This document shows positions 17,408 through 25,755 of a stretch of 64,000 bases of DNA, in pieces (the stretch's first letter is position 1; each line of letters starts with the position of its first letter). Under the pieces are notes generated by a model, which made no database searches, was not told the origin of the DNA, and saw only the letters and a program-made list of their open reading frames with translations. Source of the stretch: CAYOHP01 sp964403795 [NCBI: uncultured bacterium] (GTDB taxonomy: Bacteria > Muiribacteriota > UBA6191 > CAZXTJ01); assembly GCA_964403795.1 (NCBI GenBank), contig CAYOHP010000007.1:11598-75597 (forward strand), read 5' to 3'. The position numbers and the translations under genes were made by a program.

Positions 17408-18586
17408 ATGACGACAAACCGGCGTCGCGTGTCCCTGGTCCTGGGCGTCCTCCTGGTCGGCTGCGGTCCTTCGACCGCGGCGCGTCTCCACCCCCAGGAA
17501 CTGGTGCAGGTCACGGAACTGGTCCGGTTCCTGAGGTCGAGGGTACGGGGCGAGGTGCCGGCGCCCGATACCCCCGCCGAGTCGCTGCATGCCGCCTTCC
17601 TGCAGGAATTGGAGCGCTTCGGGCTGGGGCTGCCCTCGGGCGTCCGCCTGGATCCGGGCACCGACGACCTGAGGGTGGCGGGGCTGGTGCTCGAGGAACT
17701 CGCCTACCGACGGCAGCGGCAGTCGCGCCTGGCGGCGCTCTCGGAAGCCGACAAGATCCTCTCCGAGGAGGTCCGGGCCCTGCTGGCGGACGCCGAGGCC
17801 TACGTCCCGGAGTTCGCTCCCGAGATCGCCGAGATCTTCGAGGTGCTCCGCAATCCCTCCTCCGACCCGGCGGTCAGGGTCGGTTCGGGAAGGCCCCAGG
17901 CCCCCGCTCCTCATCCCCGGTCGGTCGCTCCCGATGCCCGCTCCGCACCGCTCGCCCCCTCGGACCCGGTACCGGACCTCGAGGGGATCGGCGCGGAGCT
18001 GCGTCGGGCCCTGGCTTCCTCCAAGGGGGCGGTGACCGTCGCCGAGGACCCGCTCTTCGGGGATCCGGGCTTCGTGGTCCGATCCCCGGGCCTCGCCCCG
18101 GTCGTCCCTTCGGCACCCGTCCCGCCGGTCGCCAGGCCCAGCGTGGAGACACTCCGCCTCGAGGTCGCGGCCCGCCAGGCCGGGACCAGGGAGGTCCCGG
18201 CACCGCCACCGACTCACGTCCCGGCTCCCGCTTCGGCTCCCGCGCCTGCTCCCGCTTCGGTCCGGGTCCCGGTCCAGGTGAAGACCGCGGCAGCCGGCCC
18301 GGTCCGACCGATGTCCTCCCGTTCTCCGGTACGGACTCGCCGCCCCGGGCTCGGGGACCTGCTCGCCCACCTGGTGCCCGATCTGGCCCGCCAATCTCCC
18401 GAGCCGGCCCGCTTCTCGGCGTCCCTGAAGGCAGCCCTCTCGGTGCTGGGAATCCGGGTCCCGGGCGATTTCGCGGCCGATCCGGGCCAGTCTGCGGAAG
18501 AGCTCGCCCGTCGCCTGGAATCGGCCCTGGCCGGATCGGTGTCCGACTCCACCCTGGCCGCCGCCTCCTCCGCCCTCGGTCTCTGA
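17408..18586 (+). CDS. Predicted lipoprotein, helical, with Pro/Ala-rich linker
   Basis: A 392-residue protein starting MTTNRRRV with a short signal peptide ending in lipobox LLVGC. Residues from about 25 to 150 are helical (LVQVTELVRFLRSRV, FLQELERFGLGL, KILSEEVRALLADAEAYV). The middle is a low-complexity Pro/Ala/Val linker (APASAPAPAPASVRVPV), and the last 90 residues form a second small helical unit (LGDLLAHLVPDLARQ, FSASLKAALSVLGI, AEELARRLESALAG). No family recognised. It diverges from the RING/kinase operon across a 103-base region and precedes the beta-barrel gene. Confidence 0.72.
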   Translation: MTTNRRRVSLVLGVLLVGCGPSTAARLHPQELVQVTELVRFLRSRVRGEVPAPDTPAESLHAAFLQELERFGLGLPSGVRLDPGTDDLRVAGLVLEELAYRRQRQSRLAALSEADKILSEEVRALLADAEAYVPEFAPEIAEIFEVLRNPSSDPAVRVGSGRPQAPAPHPRSVAPDARSAPLAPSDPVPDLEGIGAELRRALASSKGAVTVAEDPLFGDPGFVVRSPGLAPVVPSAPVPPVARPSVETLRLEVAARQAGTREVPAPPPTHVPAPASAPAPAPASVRVPVQVKTAAAGPVRPMSSRSPVRTRRPGLGDLLAHLVPDLARQSPEPARFSASLKAALSVLGIRVPGDFAADPGQSAEELARRLESALAGSVSDSTLAAASSALGL

Positions 18587-18758
18587 GCCTGTCCGACCGC
18601 CCCTCGCCCGAGGCCGGACCCCGGCCTGCTCCCCCGGAACCGACAAGAGCCCGGGAGCGCCCCGGTGCTCTGTCGCTCGAGGGGGATGGCGCCTTCGTGA
18701 CGTAGGCCCCGCCGTCGAAGCCTGGAGCAGAGGTATCCAAGAGCCGCGAGCGCGCGGC

Positions 18759-19580
18759 ATGGGCACCGGCAGGAAGAGGGAGGACGGGTTGCTCTCGAGG
18801 CGGGCTCTCGGGTGCCTGGCGGCGGCGATCCTGGCGACCGCGCCGGTTTCGTCGGCAGCGGCCTCCGCACTGGGATCCTCGGGCGGCCTCTCGGTGCCCG
18901 ACCCCGAGACCCTGCGGCGCGAGGAATACCAGCTCGAGGTCTACGGCGAACTCTTCGACGAGACCAACCTCTCGACCGGGGCCGCCGCCAACACGGTCGA
19001 CGCCACCTTCGTCTACAACTTCGGCGTCTACGACAACCTGGAACTCGGGGTCCGCCGGGTGGCCCGGATGAACTCCTCGCTCTCGCCCGAATCGTTCCAG
19101 ATCACCGGCAAGTACCGGTTCCCGGTCGACACCTACAACGTGACCGTCGGGACCGTGATCTCGACCTCCGGACCCGACTGGTCCTCGGTCTACCTGATGG
19201 CCGGCTGGAAGGCCCTCTGGTTCGGGTTCGGCTACAACTTCGGGGGACAGTCGATCCGGGAGTTCACCCGCAGCCGGCTGGCCAGCGTCGGCACCGCCAC
19301 CTTCGGCGGATACAGCGTGCGCAACGCCAAGAACTCGCGCGGAGAGACCACCGTGACCGGGGCACCCGATCCCGTGTTCGGCCTCTTCGGCCTGAACCTG
19401 AAGCTCTCCGAGCACCTCTCGGCCCTGGCCGACTTCGACGGCGACCGGTTCACGGGCGGCGTGCGCCTCACCGTGAAGGACGTGCACGTCGATCTCGGCT
19501 ACGCCAGCCAGAAGGAGAAGCACAACCTCTTCGAGCGGACCAGCCAGAACTTCCAGATGGGCCTCGGGGTCCAGTTCTGA
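18759..19580 (+). CDS. Predicted outer-membrane beta-barrel protein
   Basis: A 273-residue protein with a basic N-terminus and a signal peptide ending near VSSAAASA. The rest is a succession of alternating amphipathic strands rich in Tyr, Phe, Gly and Asn (YQLEVYGEL, ATFVYNFGVYDNLELGVRRV, LWFGFGYNFGG, VHVDLGYASQ) and the chain ends in QF, the terminal aromatic typical of BAM-assembled barrels. It supports a diderm envelope. The 172 bases upstream hold no gene. Function unknown; a small porin-like or structural barrel is most likely. Confidence 0.78.
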   Translation: MGTGRKREDGLLSRRALGCLAAAILATAPVSSAAASALGSSGGLSVPDPETLRREEYQLEVYGELFDETNLSTGAAANTVDATFVYNFGVYDNLELGVRRVARMNSSLSPESFQITGKYRFPVDTYNVTVGTVISTSGPDWSSVYLMAGWKALWFGFGYNFGGQSIREFTRSRLASVGTATFGGYSVRNAKNSRGETTVTGAPDPVFGLFGLNLKLSEHLSALADFDGDRFTGGVRLTVKDVHVDLGYASQKEKHNLFERTSQNFQMGLGVQF

Positions 19581-19622
19581 GCCGTTCCGCACCGCGTCGG
19601 GCCACTCGCCAGCCAGGGAGAG

Positions 19623-19651
19623 GAACCGCGGTCCTGGGCGTCTAGCGGTTC
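19623..19651 (-). terminator. Inverted repeat between convergent genes
   Basis: GAACCGC (19623-19629) can pair with GCGGTTC (19645-19651), a 7-bp stem around a 15-base loop that covers the stop codon of the PheA-like gene. It lies between two convergent genes, where a bidirectional terminator is expected, but lacks a T-run. Confidence 0.3.
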
Positions 19652-20760
19652 TTGCCTGCCCCCCTGGCACCGGGGTCGAAGACGGGGTAGCTGCCGAGCA
19701 GTTCCACGAAGCTGCACGCCTCCCGCATCTCCTCGACCGCGGCCCGGATCCGGGCGGTACGGATGTGGCCGCCGAGGTCCACGAAGAACACGTCCCGTCG
19801 TCCCTCGGTCCCGGCCGGGCTGGCGGTGAGCAGGTCGAGGTTGATACGGCGGCGGGACAGGGGCTCCAGGGCCCGGAGCAGGGCTCCGGCACGGTCCACC
19901 AGGCCGAAGGCCAGGGTCGTCTTGTCGGCCCCGGTGGGGGGCATCGGCTGGCGGGCCACCGCCAGGTAGCGGAGGCGGGGCGCCTCGGAGGGGCCGATCA
20001 GGGTGGTCAGGGTGGAGAGGCCGGCCCGCTCCGCCGAGAATCGCGGCAGCACCGCGGCCACGCCCTTCCGGGCGGCCCGATGGGCGGCTTCCGCGGTGTC
20101 GAGAACGGCATCGATTCGCACCCCGGGCAGGGCGGCCCGGAGCCGGGTCCGCGCCAGGTCGTCGAAGGCGGCCGGGACCAGGACCCGGGTCGGGCATTTG
20201 CCGCCCTCGGACCGGGCGATAACCAGCTCGAGGGGGAGGTAGTACTCCGCCACCAGCGAGAGTTCGAACTCGAGGAGGATCGCCAGGCTGTGTCCGCCCA
20301 CGCCCTCGGGAGCCTGGAAGGCCGGGAGCACCGCATAGTCGACCTCGTCGCGGGCGACTGCGGTGAGCAGCTCGCGCGGGGTGCCGCCCGGCACCAGGGA
20401 GGTGGCGGCGCCCAGCAGGCCTTCGGCCGCGGCGTGGGCGAGCGATCCGGCCCGTCCCGCGTAGGCCGCCGAGAGCGGACGCTCGGCCCGGCGCGAGGCC
20501 GAGAAGATCTCCCGGAAGACCCGGACCAGGGCGTCGTCGGGGAAGGGGCCGGGATTGGCTTCGAGGACCCGGGCGAGGACGGCCTTCTCGCGGGGGGGGA
20601 CATAGATCGGGGCGCCCTGCTCGTGCTTCAGGCGACCGATCCTCCGCACCAGTTCGAGGCGGCGGTTCAGGACCCCGAGGAGCTCGCGGTCGAGCCCGTC
20701 GATGGCGGTGCGGAGCCGGTCGAGGTCGTCCCCGGCACGACGGTCAGGACCCTCGGACAC
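19642..20760 (-). CDS. pheA: Chorismate mutase fused to degenerate prephenate dehydratase/ACT (PheA-like)
   Basis: A 372-residue P-protein architecture: AroQ chorismate mutase (about 11-95), prephenate dehydratase-like (about 96-270) and ACT-like (about 280-360). The mutase half keeps Arg16, Arg33/34, Lys45, and Arg57-Glu58 in PPRE. The dehydratase half follows the family alignment but its signature residues are lost: the usual PIENS is PAFQA (146-150), the essential TRF is LRY (263-265), and the opening GPxGTFSH reads GRAGSLAH. In the ACT part the phenylalanine-binding ESRP is TASP (312-315). So it probably isomerises chorismate to prephenate, while dehydratase activity and Phe feedback are doubtful. 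The gene starts with GTG, has no ribosome-binding site and a promoter ending seven bases upstream. The symbol denotes homology only. Confidence 0.82.
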   Translation of the reverse strand: MSEGPDRRAGDDLDRLRTAIDGLDRELLGVLNRRLELVRRIGRLKHEQGAPIYVPPREKAVLARVLEANPGPFPDDALVRVFREIFSASRRAERPLSAAYAGRAGSLAHAAAEGLLGAATSLVPGGTPRELLTAVARDEVDYAVLPAFQAPEGVGGHSLAILLEFELSLVAEYYLPLELVIARSEGGKCPTRVLVPAAFDDLARTRLRAALPGVRIDAVLDTAEAAHRAARKGVAAVLPRFSAERAGLSTLTTLIGPSEAPRLRYLAVARQPMPPTGADKTTLAFGLVDRAGALLRALEPLSRRRINLDLLTASPAGTEGRRDVFFVDLGGHIRTARIRAAVEEMREACSFVELLGSYPVFDPGARGAGKNR

Positions 20761-20767
20761 GCCCTGA

Positions 20768-20796
20768 ACCGTATCCGATGCCCGTCGGCGGATCAA
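20768..20796 (-). promoter_or_regulatory. Candidate sigma70-type promoter, leaderless, for the PheA-like gene
   Basis: On the minus strand TTGATC (20796-20791) and TACGGT (20773-20768) are separated by exactly 17 bases. Seven bases separate the -10 from the GTG start codon, so transcription would begin at or within two bases of the start codon. This fits the absence of a Shine-Dalgarno sequence. Confidence 0.5.
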
Positions 20797-20836
20797 GCCG
20801 ACACCCGGAGCCGGGTAGGGGTAGGATGAGGACGCC

Positions 20837-21433
20837 GTGACCGCTCTCGATCCGACCGCTCCCGTTCCCGGAACCCACCCGGTCCCGTCCGCCAAGGACG
20901 GTCCCTCCGGATGTCGTCCGCCGGCGACCGCCGGTCTGGCCGCGGTCCTGGTGGCCGCCGGGGTGGGCGTCGCCCTGGTGGGGACAGGAGCCCTCCGGCT
21001 CCCGGGCGGACGCACCCTGCCGCTGGGACTCCAGCTCGCCAAGGGGATCCTGGCCCTGACCCTGGGCCTGGCAGGCGGCGGTCTCTTCCTGCTGGTGCCC
21101 TCGGCCCGGCCGGCCGCCCGCCTGGTCTTCGCGGCCGGAGTGGTGCTCCCGCTGTATCCCTGGTCGTCGCCCCACGTCGACTGGGAGTTCATGGTACTGG
21201 TGCGGTTCCTGGTCTCGCTGACCTCGGGGATCGCCTATCTCTACCTGGGGCGGCCCTCCATCGTCTGGGCCTACGCCCACGGCGGTGTGCCTGTCGTCCA
21301 CGAGGGCTGGTACTGCGCCAGCTGCAACGCACCCTCCGAGAAGCCGCAACCCGAGGGCTGCCGGCAATGCCAGGGTCCGGTGCTCGAGCTCCTTCGCTCC
21401 CCGGGAGGCGTGGCCTACGCCCGACGGACCTAG
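20837..21433 (+). CDS. Multi-pass membrane protein with C-terminal zinc ribbon
   Basis: A 198-residue protein with a GTG start preceded by GGATGAGGA. Four hydrophobic segments are visible (about 32-50, 68-88, 97-110, 122-140). The C-terminal 55 residues carry CASC and CRQC, a four-cysteine zinc ribbon that would lie on one side of the membrane. No known family was recognised. It diverges from the PheA-like gene and lies nine bases upstream of the sugar transferase gene, so a role in polysaccharide initiation is possible but only by association. A TAGGAT hexamer at 20822-20827 may be its -10. Confidence 0.75.
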   Translation: MTALDPTAPVPGTHPVPSAKDGPSGCRPPATAGLAAVLVAAGVGVALVGTGALRLPGGRTLPLGLQLAKGILALTLGLAGGGLFLLVPSARPAARLVFAAGVVLPLYPWSSPHVDWEFMVLVRFLVSLTSGIAYLYLGRPSIVWAYAHGGVPVVHEGWYCASCNAPSEKPQPEGCRQCQGPVLELLRSPGGVAYARRT

Positions 21434-21442
21434 GCGCAGGCC

Positions 21443-22945
21443 ATGAAGCTCTCCCGATCGGGCCTGGCCGGACTGCGCTTCGTCCTCCATGCGCTCGACG
21501 TCCCGGTCCTCTTCCTCCTGCTGGTCGCCTCCTACGAGGTGAGGTTCTCGACCGGTCTGTTCTCGGAACCGCCGGGGGGAGCCGCCCCTTCGGTCGAGAC
21601 CTACCGCCAGACCTTCGCCCTGCTGGCGATCGGCTGGGTCGCCTTCCTCTGGGCCAGCGGGTTCTACCAACGGATCCGCTTCGACATCCCGCAATTCTTC
21701 CGGCTCTCGGGGAGCACCCTGGCGGCGGCGGCGTTCACCCTCTCGGTCTTCTTCTTCCGTCGTGATTTCTCGTACTCCCGGCTCACCATCGGCATCGCCT
21801 TCGGGATGTCGCTCCTCGGGCTGGCCCTCTTCCATGCCCTGAAGTCCTGGGTGGTCCGGGGCCTCCTGCGCTCCGGTCAGGGTCGCGCTCCGGCCCTGGT
21901 GCTGGGGCCCGGAGCCCTGGCCCTGCCCTGCCTGGCCCGCCTCGCCGGCGAGGAGGACCTGGGCCTCGATTTCGTCGGCTACCTGGGGGATCCGCCGGAG
22001 CCCGGGATGGAGCCGCCGTCCACCTCCGAGTCGGGTGGAGGGATGATGCTCCCGCTCTTCTACCTGGGGCGCCAGCTACCTAGCCAGGGCAGTCCCGGGT
22101 TGACGACCCTGGTCGGGCGCTTCCCCCGCCTGGGTGCCGTCGAGGACGTGGGGGCGATCACCGCCGAGCACCGGGTCCAGGAGATCTTCGTGGTGGCTGC
22201 CCTGACCTCGGGGCCCGAACTGCTCCGCACCCTGCGCCTGGCAGAGGACACCCCGGCCGCGGTCCGGCTGGTGCCCGACGTGCTCGGCATCGTGGCCCAT
22301 GGCGTGGGGATGCGCCTGGTCTCGGGGCTCCCGGTCCTCGACATCGGGCGGTCGCCGCTGGCCGGCCTCGGGGGCGCCCTGAAGCGGAGCGTCGACGTGG
22401 TGGGGGCCGGGCTGGGTCTGCTCGTCCTCTCCCCGCTCCTGGCGCTGATCGCCTGGGGGGTGCGGCGCAGCTCCCCGGGTCCCGTGCTGTATGCCCAGGA
22501 GCGTGTCGGCATGGACGGGCACCGCTTCTCGATCTACAAGTTCCGCTCGATGCCGCTCGACGCCGAGGCCTCCACCGGCCCGGTCTGGGCCCAGAAGGGC
22601 GATCCCCGCGCCACGCCGTTCGGTCGGATGCTGCGCAAGTGGTCGCTCGACGAACTGCCGCAGCTCTGGAACGTGCTGCGCGGCGACATGAGCCTGGTCG
22701 GACCGCGTCCCGAGCGCCCCTTCTTCGTGGATCGCTTCCGTCGCGACGTGCAGGGCTACATGCAGCGCCACAAGGTGAAGGCCGGGATCACCGGCTGGGC
22801 CCAGATCAACGGGCTCCGCGGGCAGGCGCCCATCGAGGAGCGCACCCGCTACGACATCTGGTACATCGAGAACTGGAGCCTGCTGCTCGACGTCGAGATC
22901 CTGCTGCGTACCCTCTGGATCTGCGTCGTCCGTCCCGAAGGCTGA
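21443..22945 (+). CDS. Polyprenyl-phosphate hexose-1-phosphate transferase (WcaJ/WbaP type)
   Basis: A 500-residue initiating glycosyltransferase for exopolysaccharide or O-antigen synthesis. The N-terminal part has four to five membrane segments (LDVPVLFLLLVASYEV, FALLAIGWVAFLWAS, AAAFTLSVFFF, LTIGIAFGMSLLGLALFHA), followed by a CoA-binding-like fold (PALVLGPGALALPCLARL). The catalytic PglC-type domain spans about 310-500 with KRSVDVVGAG, the re-entrant hydrophobic helix, PVLYAQERVG, YKFRSM, the DE dyad in DELPQLWNVLRGDMSLVGPRPE and the C-terminal AGITGWAQING. It would transfer a sugar phosphate from a UDP-sugar to the lipid carrier at the cytoplasmic face. The sugar is unknown. Confidence 0.92.
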   Translation: MKLSRSGLAGLRFVLHALDVPVLFLLLVASYEVRFSTGLFSEPPGGAAPSVETYRQTFALLAIGWVAFLWASGFYQRIRFDIPQFFRLSGSTLAAAAFTLSVFFFRRDFSYSRLTIGIAFGMSLLGLALFHALKSWVVRGLLRSGQGRAPALVLGPGALALPCLARLAGEEDLGLDFVGYLGDPPEPGMEPPSTSESGGGMMLPLFYLGRQLPSQGSPGLTTLVGRFPRLGAVEDVGAITAEHRVQEIFVVAALTSGPELLRTLRLAEDTPAAVRLVPDVLGIVAHGVGMRLVSGLPVLDIGRSPLAGLGGALKRSVDVVGAGLGLLVLSPLLALIAWGVRRSSPGPVLYAQERVGMDGHRFSIYKFRSMPLDAEASTGPVWAQKGDPRATPFGRMLRKWSLDELPQLWNVLRGDMSLVGPRPERPFFVDRFRRDVQGYMQRHKVKAGITGWAQINGLRGQAPIEERTRYDIWYIENWSLLLDVEILLRTLWICVVRPEG

Positions 22946-24757
22946 TCACGACCCTGCCCGGGACGAGCCACCCGCTGCCATGCGAGCCGCGGCCTCGAGG
23001 TGGATCCTGGCCTCGGCCTCCCGTCCCGACTCCATGAGCACCTGGCCGTAGGCTCCGCGGAAGCGCCCCGAGCCGGGGTCGAGGCGCACCGCCTCGGCGA
23101 GCTCGGCAAGGCACTCGGCGACCCGGCCCTGGCGATATCGGGCGAGGCCGATCGAGAACCGGATCCCGGCCCTCGCCGGAGCGCCCCGGCGTGCCACCTC
23201 GAGATCCTCGAGGGCCGCTTCCAGGCGACCGGCATCGAGGTGGAGTTCGCCCCTCTGCACCCGGGTCTCGACGTGCTCGGGATGGCGGGCGACCAGGAGG
23301 TCCAGGCGTTCCCGTGCCTCCGTGCCCCGGCCCTGGAGGCGTTCCAGGAAGGCGAGCTGGAGACCGGCAGGCAGGGCCAGGGGATCGCCCTCCGGGACCG
23401 CCGACAGGAGGGAGCGGGACCGGTTCGCGAGCCCGATCTCGCGGCAGGCCCGGCCCGCAGCCAGGAGCAGGCCGGGAGCCAGAGGGGCGATCTCCAGTCC
23501 CCGCTCGGCCGCTGCCAGGGCTTCCCCGGGTCGGCCTCGGCGCAACAGCTCCTCGGCGAGCCAGAGCCATGCCAGGGCCCGATCCGGGTTCGCCCCGGCG
23601 GCGCGGGCCAGCACCCGGATCGGGTCCTCGAAGTCCTCTGCCCGCCCGGCGAGCCGCGCCGCCTGCATGGCGACCAGACCGGCGGCGGCCAGGCGTCCCG
23701 GACCGGGGATCGCGGCCACCCCGGACGCGACCAGGACCGAGAGCCCGGGGAGGGCCGGGTAGAGGTAGCGGTCCGCCAGGCCGAACGGCAGGTGGACCAC
23801 GCCGGCTACCGGGAGGACGGCCAGTGCCATCCACAGGAGGCCGGCCGACGCGGTCCTCGACCGGCTCCGGGCCAGGGCTCCGGCGGTCGCCGCCAGGCCG
23901 GCCAGGGCGACGGCGCCAAGCGGCGTGGGCAGGCCCGGTCCGGGATGGAAGAACCAGGTCAGGTCCGATCCGCCCGCCAGGTGGTCGAGCACGTGGAGGA
24001 TCTCGCCGGCGAGCACCGAGGGAGAAGGGAGACCGATCGCCAGGCCGCTCCCGGCCGGACCGCCGAGCACCCTGGCCCGCACCAGGGCGACCGCTCCCAC
24101 GACCCCGAGACCGGCGGCGGTCGCCGCCCGTCGCCTCCCCGCCGGGGTCACCGCGATCAGCGCCGGCAGGAAGACCAGGGCGGTCTCCTTGGCGAGGACC
24201 CCGGCTCCCAGCAGGAAGGCCCCCGCCACCGGTCCCGGCCGGGCGGAGGCGGCCAGGCAGGCGGCGAGCGCCAGCAGGGTCGCGAGCGGATCCGAGCGGC
24301 CGGAGATCCAGGCGACCGCCTCGGCTGAGACAGGATGGGTGAGGAGGACCAGCGAGCCCAGGAAGGCCGGGAGGCCGCCGGTTCGGGGTCGCAGGCCGAG
24401 GAAGACGAGCCAAGCGACCAGGGAGTGGATCACCACGTTCTCGACGTGGAAGAGACCGGAGCCCGGGTTTGCCAGCCAGCGGGTCTTCGCCAGCGAGGCC
24501 AGGAAGACCGGCCGGTAGTAGACCCGGGCCTGACCTCCCTCCGGCCCGTCGCCGAAGAGCGGGGTGGTGGCGATCCTGGCGAGCCCGGCGGGGTCGGTGA
24601 GCCGCGGGTCGGAGAGGAAGGTGTGGTCGTCCACCAAGACCGGGGCCCCCAGGAGCGGGACCCGGAACAAGAGGAGGGCGAGGGCGACGAGCACGGCGGC
24701 CACCAGGGCAGGGGAGGCCTCGCCCTGGGGCCGGCCTCCCGGGTCCCCGGCGGTCAT
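22946..24757 (-). CDS. Membrane TPR protein, TMTC-like GT-C glycosyltransferase candidate
   Basis: A 603-residue protein whose ATG overlaps the stop of the DHH gene (ATGA, 24754-24757). About nine to ten hydrophobic segments fill residues 18-390. Between the first two segments sits VDDHTF (Asp43-Asp44), in the place where TMTC-type and other GT-C enzymes carry an acidic pair in the first lumenal loop; YYRPV and WISGRSDPLA further on also fit that family. Residues from about 400 to 600 are TPRs (AWLWLAEELLRRGRPGEALAAAERGLEIAP and similar). TMTC proteins mannosylate secreted proteins; here the donor and acceptor are unknown and the enzymatic role is inferred. Confidence 0.78.
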   Translation of the reverse strand: MTAGDPGGRPQGEASPALVAAVLVALALLLFRVPLLGAPVLVDDHTFLSDPRLTDPAGLARIATTPLFGDGPEGGQARVYYRPVFLASLAKTRWLANPGSGLFHVENVVIHSLVAWLVFLGLRPRTGGLPAFLGSLVLLTHPVSAEAVAWISGRSDPLATLLALAACLAASARPGPVAGAFLLGAGVLAKETALVFLPALIAVTPAGRRRAATAAGLGVVGAVALVRARVLGGPAGSGLAIGLPSPSVLAGEILHVLDHLAGGSDLTWFFHPGPGLPTPLGAVALAGLAATAGALARSRSRTASAGLLWMALAVLPVAGVVHLPFGLADRYLYPALPGLSVLVASGVAAIPGPGRLAAAGLVAMQAARLAGRAEDFEDPIRVLARAAGANPDRALAWLWLAEELLRRGRPGEALAAAERGLEIAPLAPGLLLAAGRACREIGLANRSRSLLSAVPEGDPLALPAGLQLAFLERLQGRGTEARERLDLLVARHPEHVETRVQRGELHLDAGRLEAALEDLEVARRGAPARAGIRFSIGLARYRQGRVAECLAELAEAVRLDPGSGRFRGAYGQVLMESGREAEARIHLEAAARMAAGGSSRAGS

Positions 24758-25755
24758 GCGGCGTCGGCCGTGTCCGCCTCTTCCTCGGCGAGCAAGGCCC
24801 GGAGGCGGGGCAGGACCAGGTCCCGGGCCCGGGCGAGCGGGCCGGCCACCGTGCACCCGGAGGCCCTGAGGTGTCCGCCGCCTCCCAGCGAGCGGGCCAG
24901 CTGGTCGACGGCCAGGCGGCCCCGGCTCCGGAACTCCACGATCACGTCGCCGTTCGGACGCTCCTCGAAGCAGGCCACCAGGCTCGCTTCCCGGATCCGG
25001 GTGAGAGGGGAGATGGCCAGGGAGGCGGCTCCGCCCTCGACTCCGAGGTCGAAGATCTCGCGGCACTCGAGTTGGGTCCAGACCAGGCGGCCGTCGGATT
25101 CCGCCACCAGGCGGGAGAGGGCCAGGCCCTGGAGTCGCTGGTGGGCCAGCGGGGTCTCGTCGAAGAGCAGCCGGTGGAGCCGGGTGTGGTCGGCCCCGGC
25201 CTCGACCAGGCCCGCCATGACCCGGAAGGTCTCGGGTGTGGTCGCCTCGTAGCGCAGGTAGCCGGTGTCGGTGGCGATGCCCGTGAACAGCGCCTCCGCC
25301 AGGGGCCCGTCGAACTCCACTCCCATCGAGAGGAGCAGGTCGTGGATCATCTGGGCGGTGGCGGGGTAGCGGGTGTCCACCCAGTCGAGGTCGCCGAAGC
25401 GCTCGTTGGTGCCGTGGTGGTCGATGTTGAGGATCTTTCCCGCCAACTTCTCGGAGCGGAGGTCGACCCCGATCCTCGCATAGCTGGCGCTGTCCACCAC
25501 CACGGCCAGGTCGTAGGGGCCCTCTGGTCTCGGATCGCGCACCACCCCGGGTGCCTCGGCCAGGAAGGCCACCCGGTCGGGTACCCCGTCGACCAGGCAG
25601 GCCACAGCCGACTTCCCGAGCTGGCGCAGGCCGCGCCCCAGGGCCATGGCGCTGGCGCTGGTGTCCCCGTCCGGGCGCACATGGCCCAGCACCAGGATGT
25701 GGCGACTCGCCTCGAGCAGGCCCAGGACCTCGGCAGGCACCCTCGACACGTTCAT
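24754..25755 (-). CDS. nrnA: DHH/DHHA1 phosphoesterase, NrnA-type nanoRNase / pAp phosphatase
   Basis: A 333-residue cytoplasmic enzyme. Metal-binding motifs: HVRPDGD (His25, Asp29, Asp31), Asp88 in VVVDSA, and NIDHHGTN (Asp112-His113-His114). The DHHA1 nucleotide-binding motif is GGGGHLRASG near residue 290. Length and motif spacing fit NrnA, which degrades very short RNAs and dephosphorylates 3'-phosphoadenosine 5'-phosphate. It is the middle gene of a unit with 4-nt overlaps at both ends. The related GdpP family has extra PAS and membrane domains that are absent here. Confidence 0.88.
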   Translation of the reverse strand: MNVSRVPAEVLGLLEASRHILVLGHVRPDGDTSASAMALGRGLRQLGKSAVACLVDGVPDRVAFLAEAPGVVRDPRPEGPYDLAVVVDSASYARIGVDLRSEKLAGKILNIDHHGTNERFGDLDWVDTRYPATAQMIHDLLLSMGVEFDGPLAEALFTGIATDTGYLRYEATTPETFRVMAGLVEAGADHTRLHRLLFDETPLAHQRLQGLALSRLVAESDGRLVWTQLECREIFDLGVEGGAASLAISPLTRIREASLVACFEERPNGDVIVEFRSRGRLAVDQLARSLGGGGHLRASGCTVAGPLARARDLVLPRLRALLAEEEADTADAA

